The notes under the pieces were generated by a model. It searched no databases. It worked only from the letters and a program-made list of their open reading frames with translations, and had not been told where the DNA came from. From NCBI RefSeq assembly GCF_015704865.1, contig NZ_JADQTO010000005.1, positions 232,691 to 296,690 of the forward strand: DNA of 64,000 nt, read 5' to 3'. Position numbers and translations under genes: made by a program. This document shows positions 52,446-60,772 of this stretch, piece after piece. The first letter of the stretch is position 1; each line of letters opens with the position of its first letter. Source of the stretch: Actinoplanes aureus (GTDB lineage: Bacteria > Actinomycetota > Actinomycetes > Mycobacteriales > Micromonosporaceae).

Positions 52446-53195
52446 TCAGCCGATCGCCGCGGTGAGGCGGGACAGGAAGCGGGCGCGCAGATCCGCCGTC
52501 TCCAGGTTGTCGGCGGGCCACCACGGACAGGCGACGTGCACGGCGACGACCCAGCCGGTGGCCAGGAGGCGCCCGGCGGCGGCCAGCACGTCGTCGCCGG
52601 ACGGGCCGCCGGGCGCGGGAAAGCGAAGCCCGGGCAGCTCGCCCGGGTCGATCACGTCGGCGTCGATGTGCAGCACGAACGGGCCGGGCGGAGCCGTGCC
52701 CGCGTCCACCTGCGCCACCGAGACGCGGCGGATCGCACCGGTGGCCAGGTAGTCGGCCTCGGCCGGATCGGTGTCCCGCGCGTCCACCAGGACGGCCCGC
52801 TCCGGTGGCACCGGGCGCAGTCCGAAGAGTCCGGCGTACGCCTCCGGGTGCGCACCGGTGACCAGCCGCAACGACAGGCCGCCCGGGTAGCCGGACGTGG
52901 TGGTCTGGAAAGTGTGCAGGTCGGCGTGCCCGTCGAACCAGACGATGCCCGGATCCAGGCCGGTCCGCTGCACCCCGGCGACGACGCCGCCCGCGACGAG
53001 ACAGTCCCCGGAGAAGATCACCGGCCGGGCGCCGGCCGAACCGACCGCCTCGGCCACCGCGCCCTGAACCGCCGCGATCCGCAGCCATGGGTCCGGGTCC
53101 GACGACTCCGCCCGTACGGTGACCGCCGCCGGCACCGGGATGTCACCGACCGGCAGGGGCTGATCTTGGTGGTACGGCACCAGAATGATCGTCAC
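52446..53195 (-). CDS. Arginase-family (ureohydrolase) protein with variant metal site
   Basis: 249 residues from GTG 53195. Metal-binding motifs of the arginase/agmatinase fold are seen in order: VIFSGDCLVAGG (usually GGDHS, so the first His is a Cys here), IVWFDGHADLHT (D-x-H-x-D) and FVLHIDADVIDP (D-x-D-x-x-DP). The protein is shorter than normal arginases (about 300). The Cys variant occurs in part of the family, so activity cannot be excluded. Eighteen bases separate its start from the divergent PHP gene, leaving almost no room for leaders. Confidence 0.82.
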   Translation of the reverse strand: MTIILVPYHQDQPLPVGDIPVPAAVTVRAESSDPDPWLRIAAVQGAVAEAVGSAGARPVIFSGDCLVAGGVVAGVQRTGLDPGIVWFDGHADLHTFQTTTSGYPGGLSLRLVTGAHPEAYAGLFGLRPVPPERAVLVDARDTDPAEADYLATGAIRRVSVAQVDAGTAPPGPFVLHIDADVIDPGELPGLRFPAPGGPSGDDVLAAAGRLLATGWVVAVHVACPWWPADNLETADLRARFLSRLTAAIG

Positions 53196-53213
53196 GCCGT
53201 CCAGACTGGCACG

Positions 53214-54059
53214 ATGGGCGACATGGCGCTGCCCGCAGACAGTCACGTGCACAGCGAGTGGTCCTGGGACGCGGTGCGCGGCTCGATGGAACGGACCTGC
53301 GCCCGGGCGATCGAGATCGGCCTGCCGGCGCTCGCGTTCACCGAGCACGTCGACCATCACTCCTGGCCGGCCCCGGTCGACGGCCCGTACGCCAACGACC
53401 GGATCACCGCCGCGGCCGACCCGGCCGGGCTCTTCACCCCGCCCGCGTTCGACGCCGCCGGCTACCTGGCGGCCGTCGAGCGCTGCCGCGAACGCTTTCC
53501 CGGCCTGCACATCCTCACCGGCCTGGAGATGGGCGAACCACACCGGTTCGGCGGCGAGCTCTCGAAGATCCTCGCGACCGGCCCCTTCGACCGGGTGCTC
53601 GGCTCGCTGCACTGCCTCCCGGACGGCGACCACTACGCCGAACCGTGGGGCATCTTTCCGCACCGCGACCCGGCGGAGGTGGTCCGCGAATACCTCGCCG
53701 AGGTGATCCGGCTGGTCAGCACCACCGGCGACTTCGTGGTGCTGGCACACATCGACTACCCGGTCCGGTTCTGGCCGGATCCGCCGTTCGACGTGGCGGC
53801 GTTCGAGGAGGAGTTCCGCGCCGCGCTGCGGGCGACCGCACGGTCCGGCCGGGCCCTCGAGATCAACACGCGGCTGCCCCTGCACGCAACGATCCTCGAC
53901 TGGTGGCGCGACGAGGGTGGCCGGGCGGTGTCCTTCGGCAGCGACGCCCATTTCCCCGAGGCGGTCGGTCTCGGTTTCCGGGAGGCGGCCGCGATGGCCG
54001 AGGCGTACGGCTTCCGGCCGGGCGACACTCCCTACGATTTCTGGCGCCGGTCCCTCTAG
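53214..54059 (+). CDS. PHP-domain phosphatase (histidinol-phosphatase-like)
   Basis: 281 residues from ATG 53214 (ATG 53223 also possible). PHP metal motifs: DSHVHSEWSWDA, FTEHVDHHSW, GLEMGEPHRF, VLGSLHCLPDG, VLAHIDYPVRF and FGSDAHFPEAVGLGF. This is the pattern of the HisK type histidinol-phosphatase, which makes histidinol in the histidine pathway, but no his gene is near, so another phosphate ester may be the substrate. It is divergent from the arginase-like gene. Confidence 0.85.
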   Translation: MGDMALPADSHVHSEWSWDAVRGSMERTCARAIEIGLPALAFTEHVDHHSWPAPVDGPYANDRITAAADPAGLFTPPAFDAAGYLAAVERCRERFPGLHILTGLEMGEPHRFGGELSKILATGPFDRVLGSLHCLPDGDHYAEPWGIFPHRDPAEVVREYLAEVIRLVSTTGDFVVLAHIDYPVRFWPDPPFDVAAFEEEFRAALRATARSGRALEINTRLPLHATILDWWRDEGGRAVSFGSDAHFPEAVGLGFREAAAMAEAYGFRPGDTPYDFWRRSL

Positions 54060-54069
54060 GGTCGGCGGC

Positions 54070-54513
54070 ATGCGGATGCGGATCGAAGGCCACGACCTGC
54101 CCGGGCGGCCCGGGGCGCCGCAGGCCGAGCAGCTGCGGCTCGGCGGCGTACAGGTGGGGATGCAGCGCAAGAGCGAGGTGGTCGGGCGGGTGCCGGTCCA
54201 CGAGGAGCGGGCCGTCTGGGAGCTGGAGGTCACCACCCGGGACGTGGACGGGCTGGTCGACGTGGGCGGGCCGTGGGTGCACGGGCGGCCCGGGGCCCGC
54301 TTCCTCTACCTGAGCTGGGGCGCGGCCGACGGGGAGACGTTCTCGATGTTCCGGCGCGCGAAGCTGTTGTTCGGCGACATCCCAGGCCCGTTGTTGCGGG
54401 CGGCCGCGGCGGACCAGGGCGTCCTTGTCGGCCGGCTCGGCCTGACCGACGCCGACGGGGGCCCGCGCTGCGCCCGGGTCCGCCCGCCGGACCTCACCTG
54501 GGCTCTGGAGTAA
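54070..54513 (+). CDS. DUF5990 family protein
   Basis: 147 residues. It begins MRMRIEGHDLPGR, and has VHVGMQRK-like GVQVGMQRKSEVVGRVP, WELEVTT, GPWVHGRPGARFLYLSWG and FSMFRRAKLLFGDI, features of the actinobacterial DUF5990 family of unknown function. It follows the PHP gene by 10 bp and is probably cotranscribed. Its last 39 bases including a stop are duplicated directly after the gene. Confidence 0.8.
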   Translation: MRMRIEGHDLPGRPGAPQAEQLRLGGVQVGMQRKSEVVGRVPVHEERAVWELEVTTRDVDGLVDVGGPWVHGRPGARFLYLSWGAADGETFSMFRRAKLLFGDIPGPLLRAAAADQGVLVGRLGLTDADGGPRCARVRPPDLTWALE

Positions 54514-54553
54514 ACGGGTCCGCCCGCCGGACCTCACCTGGACCCTGGAGTGA
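54475..54553. repeat. Tandem duplication of the DUF5990 gene end
   Basis: The first copy (54475-54513) ends in TAA, the second (54515-54553) in TGA, with a 40-base period. The two differ at four positions, including the stop codons. Each codes for RVRPPDLTW..LE, so the second is a translated-looking but unread remnant. Confidence 0.9.
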
Positions 54554-54660
54554 CGCCGTGCTCCGCTGAGCGGGGCGTCCGGAAAAGTGTCGGAGGGTCG
54601 GCCTAGAGTCGGCGACGTGCTGATCGACCGTGACCCGCCCGCCCGCTGCCGGTGGCTGCC

Positions 54661-57600
54661 GTGACCGCCGTGGTCACCGCTGCCGCCGCCGAGGTGCGGG
54701 TGTTGCACGGCTTCCTCGGGCCTGGCGGCACGATCTCGCTGTGGGCGGAGACCGACGCCGCCGAGGGTCCGGCCCGCGCGGGGAGACGGCGCGGGGAGAC
54801 CCCCGATCATCCGTTCGCGGTCCCGGTCGAGGGGCTGCCGGCCGGTGAGGCACGGCCCGCCGTCCTGGTGCTTCCCTCGACCAGTGCCGGGCCGCTGCCG
54901 TCGCCGCAGCTCGGGTTGCCGGCCCGCCGGGGGACCCCGCGTCCCCGGATCTGGCGGGTGCCCGCCGTCTCGGTTCCGTTCCTCGACCCGGACCTGGTCG
55001 CCGAGTTCGACGGGCGGGCCGCGCCGTCGGTCGGGTGGCTGGTCGAGCTCTGCGCGTTCGCGGCGAGCCTGGTCCGGCGCGGGCGGCTCCTGCCCGGCGT
55101 GCGCCTCGACGGCCCGCGCCCGGCGGCCTGGTGGCGGCCGGTGCTGATCGGGGCGGACGCGGTTCGCTACGCGTCGCTGCGAGATCGGATGCCGCCGGCC
55201 TGCCGGGCCTGGTCCGCGCCTTCCGCACCCCGCGCCGGGCACGCGCGGCCGGCAGCGCAGCCCGATCCGGAGCCGCCGGTCGATGGCGGCGGGCGGCGGG
55301 ACCGCGGCCGGGCGGCGGACCCGGTTGTGCAGGATGCCGGTGAGCTGCTCCAAAGCGGCCTGGAGCGTCTCGTCGACGGGCTGGTCCGGACCCGGCTGGC
55401 GGAGGCCGGGGTCGCCCTGGCCGACTACGGGTGGCTGGCCGCGCTCACCGGGGAGCCCGAGTTCGAGGCGGCCCCGGCGCTGGTCGACGAGCTGACCCGG
55501 CGGCTCGACGAGTGGTTCGCACAGGCCGCCCGCGGGGCCGAGGTTCGGGTCTGCTTCCGGCTGAGCGATCCGCGCGAGCACGAGCCGGTGATGCCCGACG
55601 ACGTTCCGCTGCCGGACGACGCGTGGCGGCTCGAGTTCCTGCTCCAGGCGGCCGATGAGCCGAGCGTGCTGGTCAGCGCCGCCGAGGTGTGGCGGGATCG
55701 ATACGCGCCGCTGTCCCGGTGGACATCGCATCCGCAGGAGCGGCTGCTGGCCGGGCTGGGCCGGGCGGCCCGCCTCTACCCGGAGCTGGGTGAGGCGCTG
55801 CGCGGCGCCCACCCGACCGAGATGCTGCTGGACACCGAGGGCGCGCACCGGTTCCTCAGCCACGCCGCACTGCTCGAGGAGGCCGGCTACGGGGTGCTGC
55901 TGCCGGCCTGGTGGCAGCGACGGCCGAGCCTCGGGTTGTCGCTGCACGTGCGCGGCCGCGATCCGGTCTCCACCGTGCTGCGGGACCGGGCGGTCGGGTT
56001 GCGGGAGATGGTCGACTACCAGTGGGGGCTGGCGCTCGGCGGGCGCACCCTCACCGCGGACGAGCTGACCGACCTGGCCCGGGCCAAGGTGCCCCTGGTC
56101 CGGCTGCGTGGGCGCTGGGTGTTCCTGGACCCGCAGCGGCTCGCCACGGGGCTGGCCTTCCTGCGCCGGGGCGGCGGCACGATGACCGCGGGCGAGGCGC
56201 TCAAGGTGATGCGCCTGCTCCCGCCCGAGGAGCTGCCGCTGCCGGTCACCGACGCCCGGGGTGAGGGCTGGCTGGCCGACCTGCTCACCGGGCGCCTCGA
56301 CCAGCGGCTGGAGGTGCTCGATCCGCCGCCGGGGCTGCACGGCGTGCTCCGGGCGTACCAGATCCGGGGTTTCTCCTGGCTCGCCTTCCTGGACTCGCTG
56401 GGGCTGGGTGCCTGCCTGGCCGACGACATGGGGCTGGGCAAGACCGTGCAGCTGCTCGCCCTGCTGCTGCACCACCGGGCGGGTCCGGCGCTGCTGATCT
56501 GCCCGCTGTCGGTGCTGGGCAACTGGCAGCGCGAGACGGAGCGGTTCGCACCGTCGTTGCGGGTCCGTGTGCTGCACGGTGCCGGCCGGGAGGATCCGGC
56601 GTCCCTGGCCGGCGACGCCGACCTGGTGCTGACGACCTATGCGACGGCCGTCCGCGACGCCGACGCGCTCGCCGCGATCGAGTGGGATCGCGTGGTGCTC
56701 GACGAGGCCCAGCACATCAAGAACGCGGGTGGCGGCGCGGCCAAGGCGGTGCGGCGCTTCCCGGCGCGCAACCGGATCGCGCTGACCGGCACACCGGTGG
56801 AGAATCGGCTCTCCGAGCTCTGGTCCATCCTCGACTTCCTCAACCCCGGCCTGCTGGCGTCGGCGCACACGTTCCGGGCCCGGTTCGCCGTGCCGATCGA
56901 GCGCTATGCGGAGGAGGACGCCGCCGCCCGCCTGCGCCAGGCGACCCGGCCGTTCCTGCTGCGACGCACCAAGCTGGACCCGGGGATCGCCGGTGACCTG
57001 CCCGCCAAGCGGCACGTGCGGCACCTGTGCGGCATGACGACCGAGCAGGTCAGCCTCTACCGGGCGGTTCTCGACGAGCTGGAGCAGCGGCTGGCCGAGC
57101 CGGGCGAGAAATGGCGCAAGGGCCTGGTGCTGGCCGCCATGACCAAGCTCAAACAGGTCTGTGTGCATCCGGCACTGCTGCTCAAGGACGGTTCGCCGCT
57201 GCCCGGGCGCTCCGGGAAGGTGGATCGTCTCGAGGAGATCCTGGACCACGCGCTCGGGGTGGGGGAGAGCGTGCTGTGCTTCACCCAGTTCGCCCGGTTC
57301 GGCGGGATGCTCGTGCCACACCTGGCGGCGCGCTTCGGCGTGCCGGTGAAATTCCTGCACGGCGGCACGCCGCGCGGCGCCCGCGACGCCATGGTCGCGG
57401 AGTTCCAGCAGGCCACCCGTCCGGGGATCTTCGTGTTGTCGTTGAAGGCGGGCGGCACCGGGCTCAACCTGACCGCCGCCAACCATGTGGTGCACGTGGA
57501 CCGCTGGTGGAACCCGGCCGCTGAGACGCAGGCGTCCGACCGGGCGTACCGGATCGGCCAGCGCCGCGACGTGCACGTGCACAACCTGGTCTGCCTCGGC

Positions 57601-57750
57601 ACCCTGGAGGAGCGCATCGATCGGCTCGTCGCCGACAAGGGCGTCCTCGCCGAGCGCGTGGTCGGCACCGGTGAGGGCTGGCTCAGCGCGCTGTCCGCTC
57701 AGGAACTGCGCGACCTGTTCGCCCTGGCCCCGGAGGCGATCGTTGACTGA
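54661..57750 (+). CDS. SNF2-family helicase/ATPase
   Basis: 1029 residues from GTG 54661 (GTG 54652 is nearly equal). The N-terminal 560 residues contain the bacterial SNF2-associated domain (from GELLQSGLERLVDGLVRTRLAEAGVAL to LRLRGRWVFLDPQRL). Then the motor: Walker A ADDMGLGKTVQLLALL, Walker B VLDEAQHIKN, TGTPVENRLSELWSILDFL, and helicase C with LFTQF-like CFTQFARFG, LSLKAGGTGLNLTAANHVVHVD, RWWNPAAETQASDRAYRIGQ. It likely moves along double-stranded DNA and remodels bound protein such as RNA polymerase. It overlaps the SWIM gene, which probably supplies a DNA-binding partner. Confidence 0.93.
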   Translation: MTAVVTAAAAEVRVLHGFLGPGGTISLWAETDAAEGPARAGRRRGETPDHPFAVPVEGLPAGEARPAVLVLPSTSAGPLPSPQLGLPARRGTPRPRIWRVPAVSVPFLDPDLVAEFDGRAAPSVGWLVELCAFAASLVRRGRLLPGVRLDGPRPAAWWRPVLIGADAVRYASLRDRMPPACRAWSAPSAPRAGHARPAAQPDPEPPVDGGGRRDRGRAADPVVQDAGELLQSGLERLVDGLVRTRLAEAGVALADYGWLAALTGEPEFEAAPALVDELTRRLDEWFAQAARGAEVRVCFRLSDPREHEPVMPDDVPLPDDAWRLEFLLQAADEPSVLVSAAEVWRDRYAPLSRWTSHPQERLLAGLGRAARLYPELGEALRGAHPTEMLLDTEGAHRFLSHAALLEEAGYGVLLPAWWQRRPSLGLSLHVRGRDPVSTVLRDRAVGLREMVDYQWGLALGGRTLTADELTDLARAKVPLVRLRGRWVFLDPQRLATGLAFLRRGGGTMTAGEALKVMRLLPPEELPLPVTDARGEGWLADLLTGRLDQRLEVLDPPPGLHGVLRAYQIRGFSWLAFLDSLGLGACLADDMGLGKTVQLLALLLHHRAGPALLICPLSVLGNWQRETERFAPSLRVRVLHGAGREDPASLAGDADLVLTTYATAVRDADALAAIEWDRVVLDEAQHIKNAGGGAAKAVRRFPARNRIALTGTPVENRLSELWSILDFLNPGLLASAHTFRARFAVPIERYAEEDAAARLRQATRPFLLRRTKLDPGIAGDLPAKRHVRHLCGMTTEQVSLYRAVLDELEQRLAEPGEKWRKGLVLAAMTKLKQVCVHPALLLKDGSPLPGRSGKVDRLEEILDHALGVGESVLCFTQFARFGGMLVPHLAARFGVPVKFLHGGTPRGARDAMVAEFQQATRPGIFVLSLKAGGTGLNLTAANHVVHVDRWWNPAAETQASDRAYRIGQRRDVHVHNLVCLGTLEERIDRLVADKGVLAERVVGTGEGWLSALSAQELRDLFALAPEAIVD

Positions 57751-58558
57751 GCCGACCCGTGGCGGAAAACCGATGCCGCCGCAGAACGAGTTCCCCCTGG
57801 CCTTCCTGGGCATGTTCGAGTCGCTCCGGATGGGGCCTACGTTCGCTCGCGGCCGCCGTGACGAGCGCGCCGGTTATGTGCGCAGCCTGACCGTCTCCAG
57901 CAGCCTGGCCGTCGCGCTGGTGCGCGGCCCGGAAGACCCGGTCGCCTTCCGCTCGCGGATCGCCGTGCGGGCGTTCGGTGCGGCCGACTGGGTGCGAGTC
58001 GAGAAAGCACTGGTCAGCGAGGCGCGCTACGTCGCTGATCTGCTCGACGGGCGGATGCCGGCCGGGATCGAGACGGTCTTCGCCGGCGCCGGGCTGGGCC
58101 TGCTGCCGCTGTCGCTCGACGAGGTGGCGATGGACTGCACCTGCGAGCGCTGGCCGATGCCGTGCATCCACCTGGCGGCAACCACCTACGCCCTCGCGCG
58201 TGCCTTCGAGACCGACCCGTTCGAGGTGTTCACCTGGCGCGGCCGGTCCCGCGACGAGCTGCTGATGCGCCTGCGACGGCTGCGCGAGTCGACGGCCGTG
58301 GACTCGCAGCTCGCCGCCGCGTCCCCGGCAGTCGCGGATCCGGATCCGCCGCCGCCACCGGCCGCCCTTGTCGATCCGGACGATCCGAACGCGTTCTGGG
58401 GCACGGAAGCGGGCGGCGAGTCCGAGCCGCTTCGCGGGGTACGCCCGGACGCGCTCCTCGACCAGCTGGACCCGCCCGCGCTCAGCCACCACGGCAAGCC
58501 GGTGACGGAGGTGCTGCGCCCGGCGTACCTGGCGTTGACCGACGACGACCGGGATTGA
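57743..58558 (+). CDS. SWIM zinc-finger protein
   Basis: 271 residues from TTG 57743, with GGAGG five bases upstream (ATG 57773 is an alternative). The SWIM motif MDCTCERWPMPCIHLAA (C-x-C...C-x-H) is near residue 130, preceded by RAGYVRSLTVSSSLAVALVRGPE and followed by a Pro-rich, acidic C-terminus. SWIM domains bind DNA or protein and are commonly encoded next to bacterial SNF2 proteins. It overlaps the SNF2 gene by eight bases. Confidence 0.9.
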   Translation: MTEPTRGGKPMPPQNEFPLAFLGMFESLRMGPTFARGRRDERAGYVRSLTVSSSLAVALVRGPEDPVAFRSRIAVRAFGAADWVRVEKALVSEARYVADLLDGRMPAGIETVFAGAGLGLLPLSLDEVAMDCTCERWPMPCIHLAATTYALARAFETDPFEVFTWRGRSRDELLMRLRRLRESTAVDSQLAAASPAVADPDPPPPPAALVDPDDPNAFWGTEAGGESEPLRGVRPDALLDQLDPPALSHHGKPVTEVLRPAYLALTDDDRD

Positions 58559-58586
58559 CGTTGCGCGGCCGCACTAGGGTGGGCCC

Positions 58587-58871
58587 GTGATCTGGTTCGA
58601 GGCGTTGTGGCGCTTGGTCGGCGTGCTGCTGACCGAGTCCGGCCCGACCGGTCTGCTGCTCGGAGCCGGCGCCGTCGCCGGTGTGCTGCTGGTGACCGCC
58701 CTCACCGCGAGCATGCTGCTCGGCGGGCGCTTCACCGCCACCGAGCCCGGGACCAGCCGCCACTGGCTGCGCGAGCGCGCCCGGCGTACCGGTGTGCCGC
58801 GTCACCGCGACCCCGACGCCGCTGGGCGCACCCGGCCGAGAGGACCCACCGCGGCCCTCGCGGCCGCCTGA
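58587..58871 (+). CDS. Small membrane protein, DUF6412-like, partner of YidC
   Basis: 94 residues from GTG 58587. Two hydrophobic stretches (LWRLVGVLLTES and GLLLGAGAVAGVLLVTALTASML) are followed by a basic tail with HRDPDAAGRTRPRGP, the mark of small actinobacterial proteins (DUF6412-type) found before a second yidC. The family assignment is from memory of the motif. It lies 71 bp upstream of the insertase gene in the same direction. Confidence 0.65.
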   Translation: MIWFEALWRLVGVLLTESGPTGLLLGAGAVAGVLLVTALTASMLLGGRFTATEPGTSRHWLRERARRTGVPRHRDPDAAGRTRPRGPTAALAAA

Positions 58872-58942
58872 GCGTTCCCTTCCGACCGCTCGCCGGCCGC
58901 TGACGTCTGTCCACGTCCCGGCTCGCGAGGAGTTCCCTCACC

Positions 58943-59845
58943 ATGTCTTCCTTGATGGACGCCGTCTACACGGCGATCTCAGCGATTCTGCTCTTCTGGC
59001 ACAGCGCCTGGTACCGGGTGTTCGGCGACGCCGACGCCCTGCGGACCGACTGGGCCTGGGTTCTCGGCATCGCCTTTCTCGTCCTGACCGTCCGGATTGC
59101 ACTGTTCCCGCTGGTCGTGCGGCAGGTCCGCTCGCAGCGTGCGGTGCAACGGCTCCAGCCGAGGATCCAGGAGGTGCGCGAGAGATATCGCGGCGACCGG
59201 CCCGGCATGCAGGCCGAACTGCTCAAGCTCTACCAGACCGAGAAGATCAAGCCGATGGCCGGCCTGCTGCCGCTGCTGGTGCAGGCGCCGATCCTGTTCG
59301 GCCTGTTGCACGTGCTGCGCCACGTGCGGCCGGACGTCACCAGTGCGGCCTCCCGCACCCTGTACGGCTGGACGCTCACCCAGTTCGACAGCGCGGTCCA
59401 CGCGAAACTGTTCGGGGCGCCGATCGCCGCGGGGTTCACCTCGTCCGCCGAGCAGCTGAGCATGTTCGGTGCCTCGGGCGTCACCGTGAAGCTGGTGGCG
59501 GCGGTATTGATCCTGATCATGACCGCTACCACGTACCTGACGACCCGGCAGATGATCAGCAAGAGCGGTCCGGCGGCGGACCCGCAGGGCCGGATGGTGC
59601 AGCGCCTGATGCTGTACGGGTTCCCGCTGTCCCTCCTGGTGTCCGGTGTGATCTTCCCGATCGGAGTGGTCTTCTACTGGGCCGTGCAGAACCTGTTCGC
59701 GCTGGGCCAGCAGGCGTGGATCCTGCGCCGCTACCCGCTGGCGCCGGCGACGCCGGCCGGACCGCCGGCCCCGCGCCCGGCCGTGGAGTCGCCGCGAGTG
59801 GGAGCGAAGCCGTCGCGGAGCAAACGGCGCCGCCGCATGTCATGA
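58943..59845 (+). CDS. YidC/Oxa1-family membrane protein insertase (paralogue)
   Basis: 300 residues, with GAGGAG upstream of ATG 58943. Membrane segments include AWVLGIAFLVLTVRIALFPLVVRQV and AGLLPLLVQAPILFGLLHVLRHV; ALFPLVVRQVRSQRAVQRLQPRIQEVRERYRGD is the characteristic cytosolic loop and LLVSGVIFPIGVVFYWAVQNLFALGQQ the last membrane part. The length and basic tail (SRSKRRRRMS) fit a second YidC rather than the housekeeping copy, which usually sits beside rnpA and rpmH. It helps proteins insert into the membrane. Confidence 0.88.
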   Translation: MSSLMDAVYTAISAILLFWHSAWYRVFGDADALRTDWAWVLGIAFLVLTVRIALFPLVVRQVRSQRAVQRLQPRIQEVRERYRGDRPGMQAELLKLYQTEKIKPMAGLLPLLVQAPILFGLLHVLRHVRPDVTSAASRTLYGWTLTQFDSAVHAKLFGAPIAAGFTSSAEQLSMFGASGVTVKLVAAVLILIMTATTYLTTRQMISKSGPAADPQGRMVQRLMLYGFPLSLLVSGVIFPIGVVFYWAVQNLFALGQQAWILRRYPLAPATPAGPPAPRPAVESPRVGAKPSRSKRRRRMS

Positions 59846-59863
59846 CCGGGCTCCGGCGGGTTG

Positions 59864-60016
59864 ATGGCGACTGCCACGAAGAAGGAGATCGCACTTCGCC
59901 GTTACGGCCCTGAGTGGGTCGTCCAAACGGTCAGCATTCCGGCAAACCGCGGAGGGCCCTTCGCCGAGCGTGATGAGCTACGCACGTCATGGCGTTTTTG
60001 TCCTGAAAAGGTGTGA
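59864..60016 (+). CDS. Possible 50-residue protein
   Basis: ATG 59864 to TGA 60014-60016, reading MATATKKEIALRRYGPEWVV and ending RTSWRFCPEKV. It is well balanced in composition and its stop lies one base before the start of the secreted repeat protein gene, so the two would be coupled. There is only a weak ribosome site. It might also be an untranslated leader. Confidence 0.3.
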   Translation: MATATKKEIALRRYGPEWVVQTVSIPANRGGPFAERDELRTSWRFCPEKV

Positions 60017-60017
60017 C

Positions 60018-60671
60018 ATGAACAAAGCAATTCGTTCGCTTGCGATCGCCGGCATGAGCCTCGCCGCCGGCGCGATGATCGGCGTGGGTCCGGTGCACGC
60101 CGCACCGGCCACCGACCAGGCCGCTGGAAGCAACGCGGGATACCACGCACAGAGCTGGGCCGACTACGACTATGTCGTCGGCTACTTCCGGTGGCAGCGG
60201 AGCTGCCGGAACGCCGGGTGGACGGGCATCAAGTACGGTGCCTGGGACAAGTACAAGTGCTCCCCGGTGCGGGTCAGCTGGCGTGGCTGGGCGTGGAAAC
60301 TGCAGGTCCGTCAGGAGTACTGGAACTGGGACGACTGGGACGGCGGATGGCCCGGCGACTGGCCGTACAAGCCGGACTACGTGGGTAGCCCGTTCAACAT
60401 CGGCCAGCCGTACAAGCACAACGGCTTCCCGTGGAAGAACTACAAGGGCAACAAGTTCGACCACTGGAAGGACGCCCCGGGCGACAAGTACCAGGACTGG
60501 AAGTACCCGCAGGGGCCTAACGACAAGTACCAGGGCCAGTACCCGCAGGGACCCCACGACAAGTACCAGGACCAGTACCCGCAGGGACCCCACGACAAGT
60601 ACCAGGACCAGGACTGGAAGTACCCGCAGGGGCAGCACGACAAGGTCAAGGACTGGAAGGGCATGCCTTAG
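60018..60671 (+). CDS. Secreted Trp/Tyr/Lys-rich repeat protein
   Basis: 217 residues from ATG 60018 with AAAAGG upstream. A signal peptide (AIRSLAIAGMSLAAGAMIGVG) ends near VHAAPA. The next 100 residues are aromatic-rich with two cysteines (SCRNAGWTGIKYGAWDKYKC). The C-terminal 75 residues are repeats of DKYQ[DG]QYPQGPHDK and related WKYPQGP units, extremely rich in Tyr, Lys, Asp, Gln. No family was recognised. A structural or adhesive surface protein, or a tyrosine-crosslinked coat, is conceivable but unproven. Base composition is lower in GC than that of neighbours because of Lys and Tyr codons. Confidence 0.7.
   Translation: MNKAIRSLAIAGMSLAAGAMIGVGPVHAAPATDQAAGSNAGYHAQSWADYDYVVGYFRWQRSCRNAGWTGIKYGAWDKYKCSPVRVSWRGWAWKLQVRQEYWNWDDWDGGWPGDWPYKPDYVGSPFNIGQPYKHNGFPWKNYKGNKFDHWKDAPGDKYQDWKYPQGPNDKYQGQYPQGPHDKYQDQYPQGPHDKYQDQDWKYPQGQHDKVKDWKGMP
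60484..60655. repeat. 36-bp repeat coding the DKYQ-QYPQGP units
   Basis: Four or more in-frame units centred on GACAAGTACCAGG and AGTACCCGCAGGG, the two central ones almost identical, others diverged by insertion of GACTGGAAG. Expected to be length-variable between strains. Confidence 0.85.
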
Positions 60672-60772
60672 GGCGAGGACGGCGGCCGTAGCATTCCTGA
60701 CCGCAACGGCTTCTTCTCGTTCTGACGAGCGGGCCGCACCGTATCCACGGCGCGGCCCGGCGTCGTTTCAGG

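Noticed and set aside
54652-54660. GTG 54652 as definite SNF2 start
   Set aside because: The GTG at 54661 has slightly better spacing to an upstream GGTGG and overlaps a small upstream frame; the choice is not certain.
53863-57813. A 1316-codon open frame on the minus strand opposite the SNF2 gene
   Set aside because: It is the high-GC shadow of the helicase; its product is rich in Arg, Gly, Gln and His without domains, while the plus strand has all helicase motifs.
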